A stretch of 64,000 bases of DNA, from the NCBI GenBank assembly GCA_023362775.1, contig JALMGJ010000020.1:5208001-5272000 (forward strand), written 5' to 3'. The position numbers and the translations under genes are program-made. Positions 1 to 9,934 of the stretch are shown piece by piece; the stretch's first letter is position 1; each line of letters starts with the position of its first letter. Origin of the DNA: Charina bottae. Taxonomy: Eukaryota > Chordata > Lepidosauria > Squamata > Charinaidae. The notes under the pieces are model-generated. The model was not told the origin of the DNA. It was given only the letters and a program-made list of their open reading frames with translations, and made no database searches.

Positions 1-1380
1 TTCACGAGAAGTGGGGAGGTAGACTGGACAAGACTCCCCTTGGCACCTTCAGTTGTGGGCACTGAAGGTGTTGGGTGTGAGGTTTGATGCAGGAAGGTGC
101 TTTACCAACATGTAATGGGACACCTACGCTTCAGGGAGGACTCTGATATATTTTGCCACTTACAAATCCCATTTAATTTTTGTTAAAGTAGTACTTTCAA
201 CCCAAAGAGTTTGTGTCTCATCTCTTTATTTATTCTGGAAGCAGAAACAATACAAGGCCTCTTGTTAAAGTTTCATTTAGAAAACTAACTGCAGCTTATA
301 AAAAGATGACTGAATGGCATATGGATGTTTTTAGAAAAACCTAATCAACCATCTTTGTTCCATTGAAATAGGAAGCACTGGACAGCGCTTCCTGCTCATT
401 GCCCAGCCTATGGTATATTTCAGCAGTGTCACAGTTCTTCATGCAGGTGTGCAACTTAATTTGCAATTCTCATACGTTCTCTCCTCTCTGCCCACTTTTG
501 GTTTACTCCCACCTTGCTTTGGGTGTCTTCTTTGAAAACAAACTATAAGCTTATGCAGCAAGAAAAGTCATCCTGACATTTTAATTAATGCTGCTATCCA
601 AGGGAGTACATGCAGGCTACAGGAAAAGATTGTATCCTAGAGGATAGAATTTATGTTCCTTAGCAATTGGGGAAGGAAGAGAACCTGTACTGATTTCAAA
701 ACATGATGCTGGACCAGAAATAAAATTTCTCATCTCCTTTATTGCCAATTTCTATTGCATCTTTCCTCAGAACTACCAACTTGTATCCAAAATCCACCAT
801 GTATCCAAGATGTTCACAGGTGGTTTTTATATTAACACCATTAGAAGTCTTACCCAGATTTGTAAGAATTTGTGTGCTAAGGAAGACTGATTCACTCTAG
901 GAGGCCAATTCCCCACAAAACCCTCTTCCTCTGTTATGAGCGCGTGTGTCACTTAGAGCTCTCAGCTAAAACCACTCAAACATATTATCAATCAACTACA
1001 GTCTTTCCCTTTCAGTGGCCTTTGGAGGTAGACCCTGACTTGGATATAGATAGCGGGCTAACTAAAAGCTAAACTATTCTCAGCAGTGTCCTGGGGCGGG
1101 GGAGAGAGCAACAATGGTGGCAGAATGACAAAAGCAACATTGTGACATAAGCCCTACCCCTTTTGTATGCCCATTGTGAGGTTGCAAGTTTGTATAATAG
1201 AGGTGGAGCTTCTGGTGCAATGCCACGCCATGGCCTTCACCATTCTGATGAAAGCAGCAAAGTCCTGCGTAGCCCATGACTGTTGTGAATCAACAACCTT
1301 GGAGTATGCTAAATGACACAAACTCAGGAACCAAACCTTGTGATATATCCAGGATGTTAACTCCATATCAACTCTGGTGA
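1..1380. other. Unassigned AT-rich sequence
   Basis: No repeat family or coding block was recognised here. Open frames are short (70 codons or fewer), show no family resemblance and occur at a density expected by chance. It could be unique intergenic or intronic sequence, or repeats too old to recognise by eye. Confidence 0.5.
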
Positions 1381-1383
1381 CGC

Positions 1384-1472
1384 TATTTTATTTATTTATT
1401 TATTTATTTGATTTATCACTGCCCATCTCCCCCGAGGGGGACTCTGGGCGGTTCACAAACAGAATAGAACAT
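1384..1472 (-). repeat. L2/CR1-type LINE 3' tail fragment
   Basis: A TTTA microsatellite is followed by a block reading 'gcccatctccc...gactctgggcggttcaca'. On the minus strand this is the 'ccgcccagagtc...gggcggt' motif plus an (AAAT)n tail, which recurs at 7802, 16926, 23906 and 36808. Tails of this kind end non-LTR elements and their partner SINEs in squamates. Only the terminal part is present, so clade assignment is by resemblance. Confidence 0.55.
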
Positions 1473-3201
1473 TTTAGAATATTTCCAGATCTAATAACAT
1501 CACTCCCCAAACCAGAGGAAGCTACATTTGCTCACCCTCCAATGTGGCACGTGCCATCAGCTGTCTTTACACGTGTCTAATTGACAAATCTCTAGCCAAC
1601 AGAAAAATGGAGATAAATGGCAATATCCAACAACTGGTGGGGAAAAGTTAAGCTCCTCTGGACAGTCTGTATTTGACCTCAGGGTAGTATTTGAGAAAAG
1701 AAACTACGAAGACTGATTCACATATAGCTGAAACAAAATTAATTAGACGATCCCAAAGCCGTTACTCAAGGATTAAATATAGACTAACATCATTTCTTAT
1801 CATACTACATGTATTAACTACTTATTCCGTGTAGTTCCTTGTTTACCTATTCTATGCCACATCTGAAAGATGTCTTTTGCAATTCTATCCCTCACCTTTT
1901 TCTTTTCACCATTTTCCTCTCTCCTTTCCTTTATTCTCGTCTCCAACCACAAGAATCTATTTCTTTCTCAGAATGATAAGCTCATGTAATAAAAGATTTA
2001 TTTATTTTTGAGATACCACATGACTCTGGGTTGTTTTTGCTGCAGTAGACGGATACAGTTATTTCACTGGTAACAAAAATATGTGTGGCTTTTTTATGGA
2101 CACTAAGTAATTCTACCTCCCAACTCTAAAATAATTCTATTTCTTTGTTCCTGACCTCTCTCCTTACATTTCACCTTTTCTTTTCTCTCCCCATCTCATC
2201 TCATAGAAACGTATGTGGTTAGTTGTTAAGGAGTCACAAGACTCTTTGTCTTTCCTGTTGCAGTAGTTTGTCGCAAATAATTCCTTTCTCTGTTTAAGGG
2301 TTTTTTTTCATGGAAATATCTTCCACCCGTGCTTATACAGTAAGAAAAAACAATTCTGGCATTAAGGCTATCCTTCAGAGCCCTGGAATCTCTTCACCCC
2401 CTTTTGATACCTAAAAGATAAAGGTCAGTTCCCCTTTGAGGAAGAGTCTTGTTTAAAATCCATATATTAAATCTTAATTTGTTGAGCATAGTTTAGACAA
2501 TAAGCTCTATATTTTTTTCAAATGTACAAGTGCTAATTGCTAAAATCATAATTGTCAATTCTGACATCATACAAAAAATGCAAAATAAACTTGCCTTTCT
2601 AATTCTTATTTGTCTACCAATCTCATAATACTGTTTGTCATTCTACCATATGTTTTATCTCCCTTAATTGTGATTTGGTATGATATTTGAATGGAGGCAA
2701 AGAATTTCCTCCTACCATTAAGGGAGGCTCATGTATATACTGTAAAATAAATATTTGCTTAAAAAAAAAGAATTGAGGATCAAACTGAGATGAATGCTGG
2801 TGTAACTTTTCTTAGATGGAATAGAATCAAAGTATCTGTAACCTTGGAATGGCTTTCTAATGCTGTTACCACAGCCAGATTCATATTATTCTATGACAGA
2901 AAAACCTTAAATATGGACAGCACTAAAGACAGTACCAAAACTGAGTAAACTTTTCAAAGGAGGACAAGGGGATCCCTTTCCCAGTGAAATATTTCAGTGA
3001 TAATGGGAGCATGCTCAGTGCCACAACATACTGAGCATTCATTTGAAGAGCAAGCTGGGATGGGGTCAGTGGCTTGAGGCCTTCATGCCTTACTCAACCC
3101 AGATAAGACATATTTGGCTGTCTAGAACCCTGAACAACCATGAAGGGATGAAGATGCACTTCAGCATTTTGCTGCAGAGTAGACTTCTTATCTACAGTAT
3201 C
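1473..3201. other. Unassigned AT-rich sequence
   Basis: No coding or repeat signature was recognised. Several pyrimidine-rich runs and short A or T tracts are visible, including an A9 run near 2761, but no target duplications or terminal repeats were found. Confidence 0.5.
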
Positions 3202-3488
3202 TTGTAGATCAGAGCTTTCCAAACTGTGTGTCGCGACACAAAAGTGTGTCGCCACACACAGTCTGGTGTGTCGCCACACAACCCGGAAGCGCTGATCATC
3301 ATCAGCGCTTCCGGGTTTTCCCGCGGCGACACACCAACGGCGGCGTGCAAAAACCCAAAAGCGGCAGCAGTGCTTCCGGGTTTTTGCACGCTGCCGCAAT
3401 GGCGGCACTTCTGGGTTTTCCCGCGGCGGCACACCAACGGCGGTTGGTGTGTCGCCGCGGGAAAACTTTGGAAAGCCCTGTTGTAGAT
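3202..3488. mobile_element. Non-autonomous hAT MITE (copy 1) with 8-bp TSD
   Basis: The element occupies 3210-3480 (271 bp). Terminal inverted repeats read 'cagagctttccaaact' on the left and, complemented, 'cagggctttccaaagt' on the right. It is flanked by a perfect 8-bp duplication, TTGTAGAT, at 3202-3209 and 3481-3488. The 8-bp TSD and cag...ctg ends are diagnostic of the hAT superfamily. The interior is GC-rich and built from repeated 'gtgtcgc' units and a near-perfect 'cccggaagcgctgat' palindrome. No transposase is encoded; open frames across it are by-products of the inverted repeats. Sister copies lie at 20805, 31167, 40488, 41860 and 56136. Confidence 0.9.
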
Positions 3489-3611
3489 AGATGAATGTAG
3501 GCATCTTTTAGTTTTATGCCAGTGGTAATCATTATTTCTGGGGATTATCAGTTTCTGATTTCTGTTTATTGCTATTTCAGTGAAAATGTATTTAATAGTA
3601 TCATCAGAAAA

Positions 3612-3862
3612 ATGGAGCCAGTTTGGTCTAGTGGTTAAGGCAATGGGCTAGAAACCAGGAGTCTGTGAGTTCTAGTCCTGCCTTAGGCAGGAAAGCCGGC
3701 TGGGTGACCTTGGGCCAGTCACTCTCTCTCAGCCCAACTCACCTCACAGGGTGGTTGTTTTGGGGAAAATAGGAGGAGGAAGGAGTGTTAGGTATGTTCG
3801 CCACCTTGAGTTATTTATAAAAATAATAAAGGTGGGATAGAAAATAAATAAATAAATAAATA
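3612..3862 (+). repeat. Sauria-like tRNA-derived SINE
   Basis: The sequence starts 'ggagccagtttggtctagtggttaa', a polymerase III A-box-like head, and includes 'gagttctagtcc' as a B-box-like segment. A central 'gtgaccttgggccagtcactctctctcagccc' type block follows (abbreviated motif), and the end is 'aaaggtgggatagaaaa' plus (TAAA)n. A second copy is at 6875 and an inverted one at 48508. The layout matches squamate Sauria-like SINEs; the exact subfamily is not determined. Confidence 0.75.
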
Positions 3863-3872
3863 TTAAAAGAAC

Positions 3873-4559
3873 ATCAAGAGCAGTGATTCTCAAACTGTAG
3901 TACATGAACCACTTGGGATTCACAGAAAACCATCAGCTGGCCAAGCAAGAGTATGCTTGCTGCCTCAGCTCCCTCCCCATTTTTCACGCTCACCCAGCTG
4001 GTTCATGCAAACAAATTGGTGGCAAGTTTCATTAGAGTGTACAGGTGACACTACCCATCGTAATGGGAGTACTAAAATCCAGGAAAGCAACAACAGAGAA
4101 CAGGTCTTGAATGCAGTTCCTAACTGTGAGTTCACGTGTGCTTACAAAGTGGAACTGTGGTCTTGCATAAATAATCCCCAAATATCAGTGCAAGTAGGAA
4201 ATATGGTGATGAATATACAGTATATTAAAAAATGCTCTGAAGATCCACATGCCTCATCCCCTTAGTACACTCAGAGTTTACTTAAGAACATTCATGACCA
4301 CCAGTTCTGGGATAAGAGTTATTGTTATGTCAAAGGATATATAAAATAATTCAAGTGGTAAATAAAAACTTAATTTTTGATTCTAAAACTTGGTACAGAA
4401 TTTAGTTTCAGAAGGCCTTTACAATTGGAGGATATGGCAAGGCATATAACAAATGCAACTCCCGTACTCTTGAAAATTGTATTGGGTAATCATAAGATTT
4501 TCCAGACATTTATTTAGTGGTCCATGATGGCAGAAAGTTTGAGAAACACTGATCTAGAA
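3873..4559. mobile_element. Old hAT (Charlie-like) non-autonomous element
   Basis: Ends at 3881 ('cagtgattctcaaact') and 4551 ('agtttgagaaacactg') form a 16-bp inverted repeat with few mismatches. The adjoining 8-mers ATCAAGAG (3873-3880) and ATCTAGAA (4552-4559) match at 6 of 8 positions, as expected of a decayed hAT target duplication. The 671-bp interior is AT-rich and encodes no recognisable transposase. A 102-codon open frame at 3957-4265 shows no hAT motif and is not called a gene. Confidence 0.75.
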
Positions 4560-6329
4560 CATAAATACTTACATTAATTTCACTTTTTTCTCAGTAAAGA
4601 TGCCGTTTTGATTATTTTCAGTAATCTTTTTTTTAGCTTGTGTGTGTGTTTGTTTTCTGTATAGAACTTAGCAGGGACAGTATTTTGGGTACAGATATTT
4701 ATATTTCTCACTTGCCATGTTCTATTATGTGAATGTCTTCAGGGATATATACCACAATTGCCCTTGTAGTTTTAACAGTGATTAGTGAAAGTAATTTGCC
4801 ATAAAACAGTAATAGGCAAGCAAGTAATAAAATTTCACCATAGCTGAAAAAGAAATCGGCTTCATAAAACATAGGTGAACTGAAAATCACCTGGGTCCCT
4901 TACTCTCCAGATTCATAACCCAATAAAACATAGCACACACTTGTAACAGCAAATTTTCATTAATTTTGTATTCTGTGTTTTTAAATAATGATAATAATGC
5001 TATGGAATATTAACATTTGCACATGTAATATTTTTATTATGAACATTTTGTTTGAAGAGACAGCGTAAATCCAGGACTGAAGCAAAAGTAAAGCTATCTG
5101 AGATATTAAATTAAATCTGATATTAAATTAAATCTTTTATATATTAAATTAAATCTGATCAGGAAGAGGTAATTTTGGTGATGAATTATGTTGCTTTTTC
5201 TGCACATGGAACATTCTGATTAACAATGCTACATGCCAAATTTTAAGATGCAACAGTATTCCCCTTCCCCTTCCCTTAGCTCTGCATTTCGTATTAAGAA
5301 ACAGTGTGGTAAAAGACCAGTATACACTATTTCCATTTATAAAATTAGTATTGCGCATTGAAAGATGCACTTCATTCAGAAACTTAGGAAAAATGTGTGG
5401 AAAATTCTTCAAGTGTGCATAGTCTAAAGTAGGAATAGAAAGCTTGATATTTTAGATACCCAGTCATTTTGTTACTGAAATGGGACTCAAAAATACTTAG
5501 CTTTCATTATAGCTACCAATAAATCTGAAAGTACTTCTGACTACCCATGGTTTACTTTAGTAGCTTCTCTTTTAAACTTTATTTTCTCTGGTTGGTTATT
5601 AACACACTGTTTCTCCTCACCCTTTGAATCTAGCTGATACCGTGGAGCAGAGGGCACAGTTCCTGAATAATCAGTTACATCAAATCTGAATGTTATGTCT
5701 GCATTATTTCCCTCTTTTAATCTGGACCCATGCTGCCTGTCTAAACAACTGTCATCACATTTCTAAGTAGGAGAAGTGGAGACAGCAGGTACAATATCAC
5801 TTAAAGAATAATGCCCGTGCTGTGGTAGTAGTGGTAGTTTTCTTTGCTCAGTATTCCTTCTAGAGTGGTATGTGAGAAGCAGCTTGCAGTGTCCAAGAAG
5901 ACAGAGAATGCCGAATTATGATATACATAATGATTCACTTAAAGCTTATCGCAAGCTTTGGATATTATTAGAGGTTGCTGAATTCCTCTTTTTGCCTTTG
6001 AATCATCCATTATAATTTCCTTGATTTGAGAAAATCAGTGACACAGTGGTACATCACTGAAAATATCTAGCAGGAAATTGGCAACTGAGTCGAGTCTTGT
6101 TCTGAAAATACTGATCTAAATAGAATTGAGGACAAATGCTAAAGTAATTCAAGGGAATTTGTAACCTTCCTACATATCATATTGATTACTTTTAAAAGAA
6201 AACCTTTTTGGGGAGGTGTTTAACAGAGAACCACAAAGGTTTTCCTGTGAAACTCATGACCTTATTACATCTAGATGCTGAACCTATAGTGTTAGTTTAG
6301 TATTTTAAAACTAAATTAAATTAAAAAAT
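4560..6329. other. Unassigned AT-rich sequence
   Basis: No coding or repeat family was recognised apart from a short tandem repeat at 5101-5157, listed separately. Open frames are short and unconvincing. Confidence 0.5.
5101..5157. repeat. Short AT-rich tandem repeat
   Basis: Three successive copies of a unit close to 'atattaaattaaatct' lie head to tail, with a small insertion before the third. It is a local minisatellite-like duplication of no obvious mobile origin. Confidence 0.7.
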
Positions 6330-6420
6330 GTGGATAATAATAATAAAAATAATAATTTATATGCTGCCCGACTCTCAGTGACTCTGGGCAGTTTCCAAAT
6401 TGTTATTTATTTAATATGTA
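6330..6420. repeat. LINE/SINE tail-like fragment
   Basis: An (ATA)-rich run is followed by 'atgctgcccgactctcagtgactctgggcagtttcc'-like sequence (abbreviated motif), which resembles a degraded 'ccgcccagagtc' tail. The motif is nearly symmetric, so orientation is uncertain. Confidence 0.4.
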
Positions 6421-6866
6421 ACTTAATATGTGATATTATTATGTAACTGATATCAGCAACTTGTCAGTTATGATTTCTTTTGTGACCAAATTTGGTGAAG
6501 TAAAATTTTATTTCACTTAATGGTTGTCTTCAATTTGTGCAATTTGAGTAGTCTTCTTTCAGCAAAACATATATAACTAGAAATGTTGTCCCAGGAATGC
6601 TTGGTAAAGTGAAATGGCCTTTCTCACTCACTCCATTGCCCAGTATAGCATAGCTATTACTAGACCTACCATATGCGATGGGCTGCAAAAATCCAGAGAA
6701 TCAGCAGAGGGAAGCCAAGAGGCACAGGACATTCTGACTCTTTGCTGTCACCTAATGGGAATCTGGATTTTGCAGCACAGATCTAGTAGCCACAGATACC
6801 ATTTAAGGTCAGCCCATCCCATTTGTTTTTCTTGAGTTCAATCTGAACAAGTAACTGTTATCTATC

Positions 6867-7117
6867 CTATCTAACTGAGAGCCAGTTTGGTGTAGTGGTT
6901 AAGGCATCAGGCTAGAAACTGGGAGACTGTGAGTTCTAGTCCTGCCTTAGGCACAAAGCCAGCTAGGTGACCTTGGGCCAGTCATGCTCTCTCAGCCCTA
7001 GGAAGGAAGCAAGGGCAAACCACTTCTGAAAAACCTTGGCAAGAAAACTGCAGGGACTTGTCCAGGCAGTCTCCAAGAATTGGACATGATTGAACGGATT
7101 AAAAAAAATCTATCTAA
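6867..7117 (+). repeat. Sauria-like SINE with BovB-type 3' end and TSD
   Basis: The head 'gagccagtttggtgtagtgg' and the 'gaccttgggccagtca' core match the SINE at 3612. The 3' half differs: it reads 'gcaaaccacttctgaaaa...ccttggcaagaaaactgcaggga' and ends 'ggacatgattgaacggat', resembling BovB-linked sequence. The SINE is bracketed by CTATCTAA at 6867-6874 and 7110-7117. Two SINEs with one head and different tails suggest tail exchange between LINE partners. Confidence 0.75.
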
Positions 7118-7801
7118 TTATAAGAATTAGCATTCTGATCTTTACCCCCAAACTTCCAAAGCACCTCGCATATTACAAAAAGAATAAACAACCTTATTTC
7201 TGTTTTTCAGATAATTATGAAACAATTACTGCTCTCAGGCTTAAAAAAAAGACACTTAAGGAATAGGAAGTAGAAGGAAAGGTGATCAGTTTTCTGGGGC
7301 TAATAAGAAGTTGTGAGCAATATTGGCCTTTGTTTGCTGTTTAGGCTGGTTTTCCCCTCTTGGAGCTCATGCCTGAATAACCATTTGTGGCTTCCATTTC
7401 TTTGGCTAATGGATGAGGCCAGAGCATGCTGTCCTGTGGTTCTGCAGCCTTAAGGCCACTATTGGTAGGACTTAAAAGGGAAGGGAAGTGTATTTGTTAC
7501 CAAATGTTTTATTTTGTATTTAAGTATACTATCAGGAAAGCTTTGGCTATAGGATGACTCACAAAAGCTGAAAGAATCAATACATGCAATCATCTAGAAA
7601 AGACAATCTATGCTATGAGGAAGGGTGAAATCTTTCTGTTGACAGCCACTGCCTGCCCCCTTAGTAGCAGCAGTCTGGATATCTGGTCTGGGAGGGCAGA
7701 CTGACCCCTAAACCTTCTTTCCAGAAATTACAGATTCACCTGACCTACTGTACTTACACATTGTACTCGGTGCTCTCTGAGCTTGGTTGTTTGCTTGCAG
7801 A
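7118..7801. other. Unassigned sequence
   Basis: No coding or repeat family was recognised. The local composition is mixed, with some G-rich stretches near 7640-7700. Confidence 0.5.
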
Positions 7802-8015
7802 CATTTATTTATTTATTTATTTATTTGTTTGTTTGTTTGTTTATTTATTTATTTATTTATTTATTTGATTTATCACCGCCCAACTCCCTCAAAGGGACTC
7901 TGGGCGGTTTACAGTCCAACACAAACCAACTCCAATACAAACATAAATAAAATTAAATAAAGATTAAAATACGCAATTCAAAAATACAATAAATATAATA
8001 AAATCAAGATGGCAG
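7802..8015 (-). repeat. L2/CR1-type LINE 3' end with long (TTTA)n/(TTTG)n tail
   Basis: A 65-bp TTTA/TTTG microsatellite leads into 'ttatcaccgcccaactccc...gactctgggcggtttaca' and then an AT-rich block to about 8015. On the minus strand this is an element 3' end with an AAAT/CAAA tail. It abuts the Penelope relic directly, so one has inserted into or truncated the other. Confidence 0.6.
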
Positions 8016-8820
8016 TATCTAGGTACTGAACTAGGTAACATCATCAGTGCGAGTGTGTGATGACTCTGACTTCAATGCCCCAATAAACGCTTCTCCATGC
8101 AATCCAATTGAAATGCAGAATAAGCTTTATTAAAGATACATGTAAATCAAAGCATTCTCAAAGATCCGAATGACGGTTTCCCGCCAAACAGTCAAACTGA
8201 GCTCTCCCCCTTCGCGCCAGTCTTTTCGTGCCCATGATGTCAGTGTCTGTTACTTTCCCCCTCCGTTCAAGCCCCCACCACACTCGTGCAGGTGGACAAC
8301 CTTGACGCTCGGCACAACAGTCTCCAGCAGTCTGGCGCGGCTCCTGGGATGCGCTCCCCCTCCCATCGTTTTCCAGGCTGACACACATCATGGCAGGATT
8401 CACACTAGAACCCTGACAGAGTGAGTCTTGGGTCTGCTCCCTGTTTATATACAGTAGTTTGCCCTGCCAGTGTTGGAGGGGGTGTGGTTTCCTCCTTGGT
8501 TGTTCCTTGATTAGGCTATTGTTTTCTGCTTGTTTGTTTGCCTGATGTTAATCCCTGTTTACCTGGGTGTTGGCTGCTGGGGAGGATGTGTTGTGGCCTT
8601 TTTGTTTCCTTCATAGCTTTTTTATTGTCTCTTTTGAATGGTGCGTAAATATGGTTTACCTCTATGTGTCTGTTGATGGCTGATTTGTCTGAGTGCCAAG
8701 CTTCCAGGAATTCCCTCTTGTGGTTTGGATTTGGTTTGGTCTAGGATGCTCACAGTTTCCCAGTTGAAACTGTGGTTGCGGCAGTGCCACAACTGAAAAG
8801 GTCTTAGATTGGTTATCATT
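8016..8820 (-). mobile_element. Penelope-like element relic, split by a solo LTR
   Basis: On the minus strand, 8820-8424 translates in pieces to the C-terminal part of a Penelope-like protein, including '[15 protein letters not shown]' (minus, about 8780-8730) and segments resembling '[12 protein letters not shown]' and '[11 protein letters not shown]'. The reading frame is broken by shifts and stops. Beyond the LTR insertion the minus strand resumes with CTGATGA at 8047-8041, followed by 'tgttacctag'. This is the left half of a hammerhead-ribozyme core known from the pseudo-LTRs of Penelope elements; its GAAAC half is missing. The 363-bp LTR at 8056-8418 sits a few bases upstream of the ribozyme core. 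Identification comes from recalled family motifs. Confidence 0.65.
8051..8423 (-). mobile_element. Solo LTR, 363 bp, with perfect 5-bp TSD
   Basis: The LTR runs 8056-8418. On the minus strand it begins TGTCAGGGTTC and ends GTCATCACA. It is flanked by the direct 5-bp duplication GAGTG at 8051-8055 and 8419-8423. An AATAAA polyadenylation signal lies on the minus strand near 8127, in the sequence 'tttaataaagctt'. No internal coding region is present, so it is a solo LTR left by LTR-LTR recombination. A 5-bp TSD fits many Ty3/gypsy, copia and some endogenous retroviral integrases; the superfamily is unresolved. An 84-codon plus-strand open frame across it is incidental. Confidence 0.85.
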
Positions 8821-8824
8821 TGCT

Positions 8825-9063
8825 TCAGTTACCAAATCTGGAGATCCTCACAGTCACGGTAATATGCTTTTCTCCCATTCTGGACTCAGGAGGAAAGTAT
8901 GTTGGTATAAGTTGCATCACACAATATAAAACAGGGTCTATCAAGCTTGCAATCAGTGGATTCCCTGCCATCCTTTATACTCTTGCCTATTGGCAGGAAA
9001 ACTAGATACCTTCTTTCTCTTGAAAATGTGGCAAGGTAGGGCTGGAGGTTCAGGCCTTAATTG
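8825..9063. other. Unassigned sequence
   Basis: No repeat or coding block was recognised between the Penelope relic and the microsatellite. Confidence 0.5.
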
Positions 9064-9089
9064 GATTGTTTGTTTGTTTGTTTGATTGT

Positions 9090-9128
<39 letters not shown>

Positions 9129-9133
9129 TTTCC
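9064..9133. repeat. (TTTG)n(TTTA)n microsatellite
   Basis: About 70 bp of TTTG then TTTA units. It may be the residual tail of a minus-strand LINE or SINE, but no body was recognised next to it. Confidence 0.85.
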
Positions 9134-9212
9134 ATAGGACTGTCAACTCAGATGTCCTGGAATAGGTTGGAGATCAAGAACCCGTAGATGCCCCTTTTAG
9201 CTCTCTGTTTGC

Positions 9213-9432
9213 CCACCTAGCAATTTGAAAGCATGCAAATGCAAGTAGATGAATAGGTACCACTTCGGTGGGATGGTAACAGCGTTCCGTGTGTGTCATG
9301 CAGCCACATGACCGTGGAAGCATCTTCGGACAACGCTGGCTCTTCGGCTAACAAACAGAGATGAGCACCGGCCCCTAGAGTCGGACACGACTGCACAAAT
9401 GTGCGGGGGGAACCTTTACCTTTACCTTTACA
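9213..9432 (+). repeat. tRNA-SINE with BovB-type end, 5'-truncated
   Basis: The copy starts inside the body at 'cctagcaatttgaaagcatg' and lacks the tRNA head. It runs through 'ggtaccacttcggtgggat' and 'gctggctcttcggctaac' to the BovB-like 3' motif 'gagtcggacacgactg', then a (CTTTAC)n tail. Confidence 0.85.
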
Positions 9433-9591
9433 TAAAAATTCAGGGCTAATTTGAATAGTTCTTTCAAAGTGAGATTGTAGTCATGGGAGACTGTAGTTAC
9501 TCTAACATCTGTTGGGAGTTAAAGTCTAATGGTCTTTGCAAGAAATTCCTGACTTTCTTTCTCCTTCAGAATTTGGAGGAAGGCACAACAA

Positions 9592-9922
9592 GGGCGTGGT
9601 GGCTCAGCGGGTAAGATGCCAGGCTTGTCGATCAGAAGATCGCAAGTTCAGAGGTTCGAGACCCTAGCCCCGCGTGACGGAGTGAGCTCCCGCACTCGCC
9701 CCAGCTCTTGCCAACCTAGCAATTCGAAAGCATGCAAATGCAAGTAGATGAATAGGTACCACTTCGGTGGGATGGTAACAGCGTTCCGTGCTTGTCATGC
9801 CAGCCACATGACCGCGGAAGCGTCTTCGGACAGCGCTGGCTCTTCAGCTAAGAGACGGAGATGAGCACCGCCCCCTAGAGTCGGACACGACTATGCAGGG
9901 GAAACCTTTACCTTTTACTTTT
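9592..9922 (+). repeat. tRNA-SINE with BovB-type end, near complete
   Basis: The head 'gggcgtggtggctcagcggg' holds an A box (tggctcagcgggt) and is followed by a B-box-like 'ggttcgagacc'. The body is shared with the copies at 9213, 18514, 20198, 26530, 36115 and 63462. The 3' end is 'gagtcggacacgacta' and a CTTTAC-type tail. It lies 160 bp downstream of a truncated sibling in the same orientation. Confidence 0.9.
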
Positions 9923-9934
9923 CCAAACAGAAAC

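Noticed and set aside
3226..3480. Repeated short GC-rich units that look array-like
   Set aside because: Not a CRISPR array: units are irregular, palindromic and enclosed by hAT ends with an 8-bp target duplication, in a eukaryotic genome.
3094..3532. Overlapping open frames up to 136 codons
   Set aside because: They coincide with the hAT MITE and its palindromes; the same frames reappear at 20780, 31042, 40468 and 41799 because the element is repeated.
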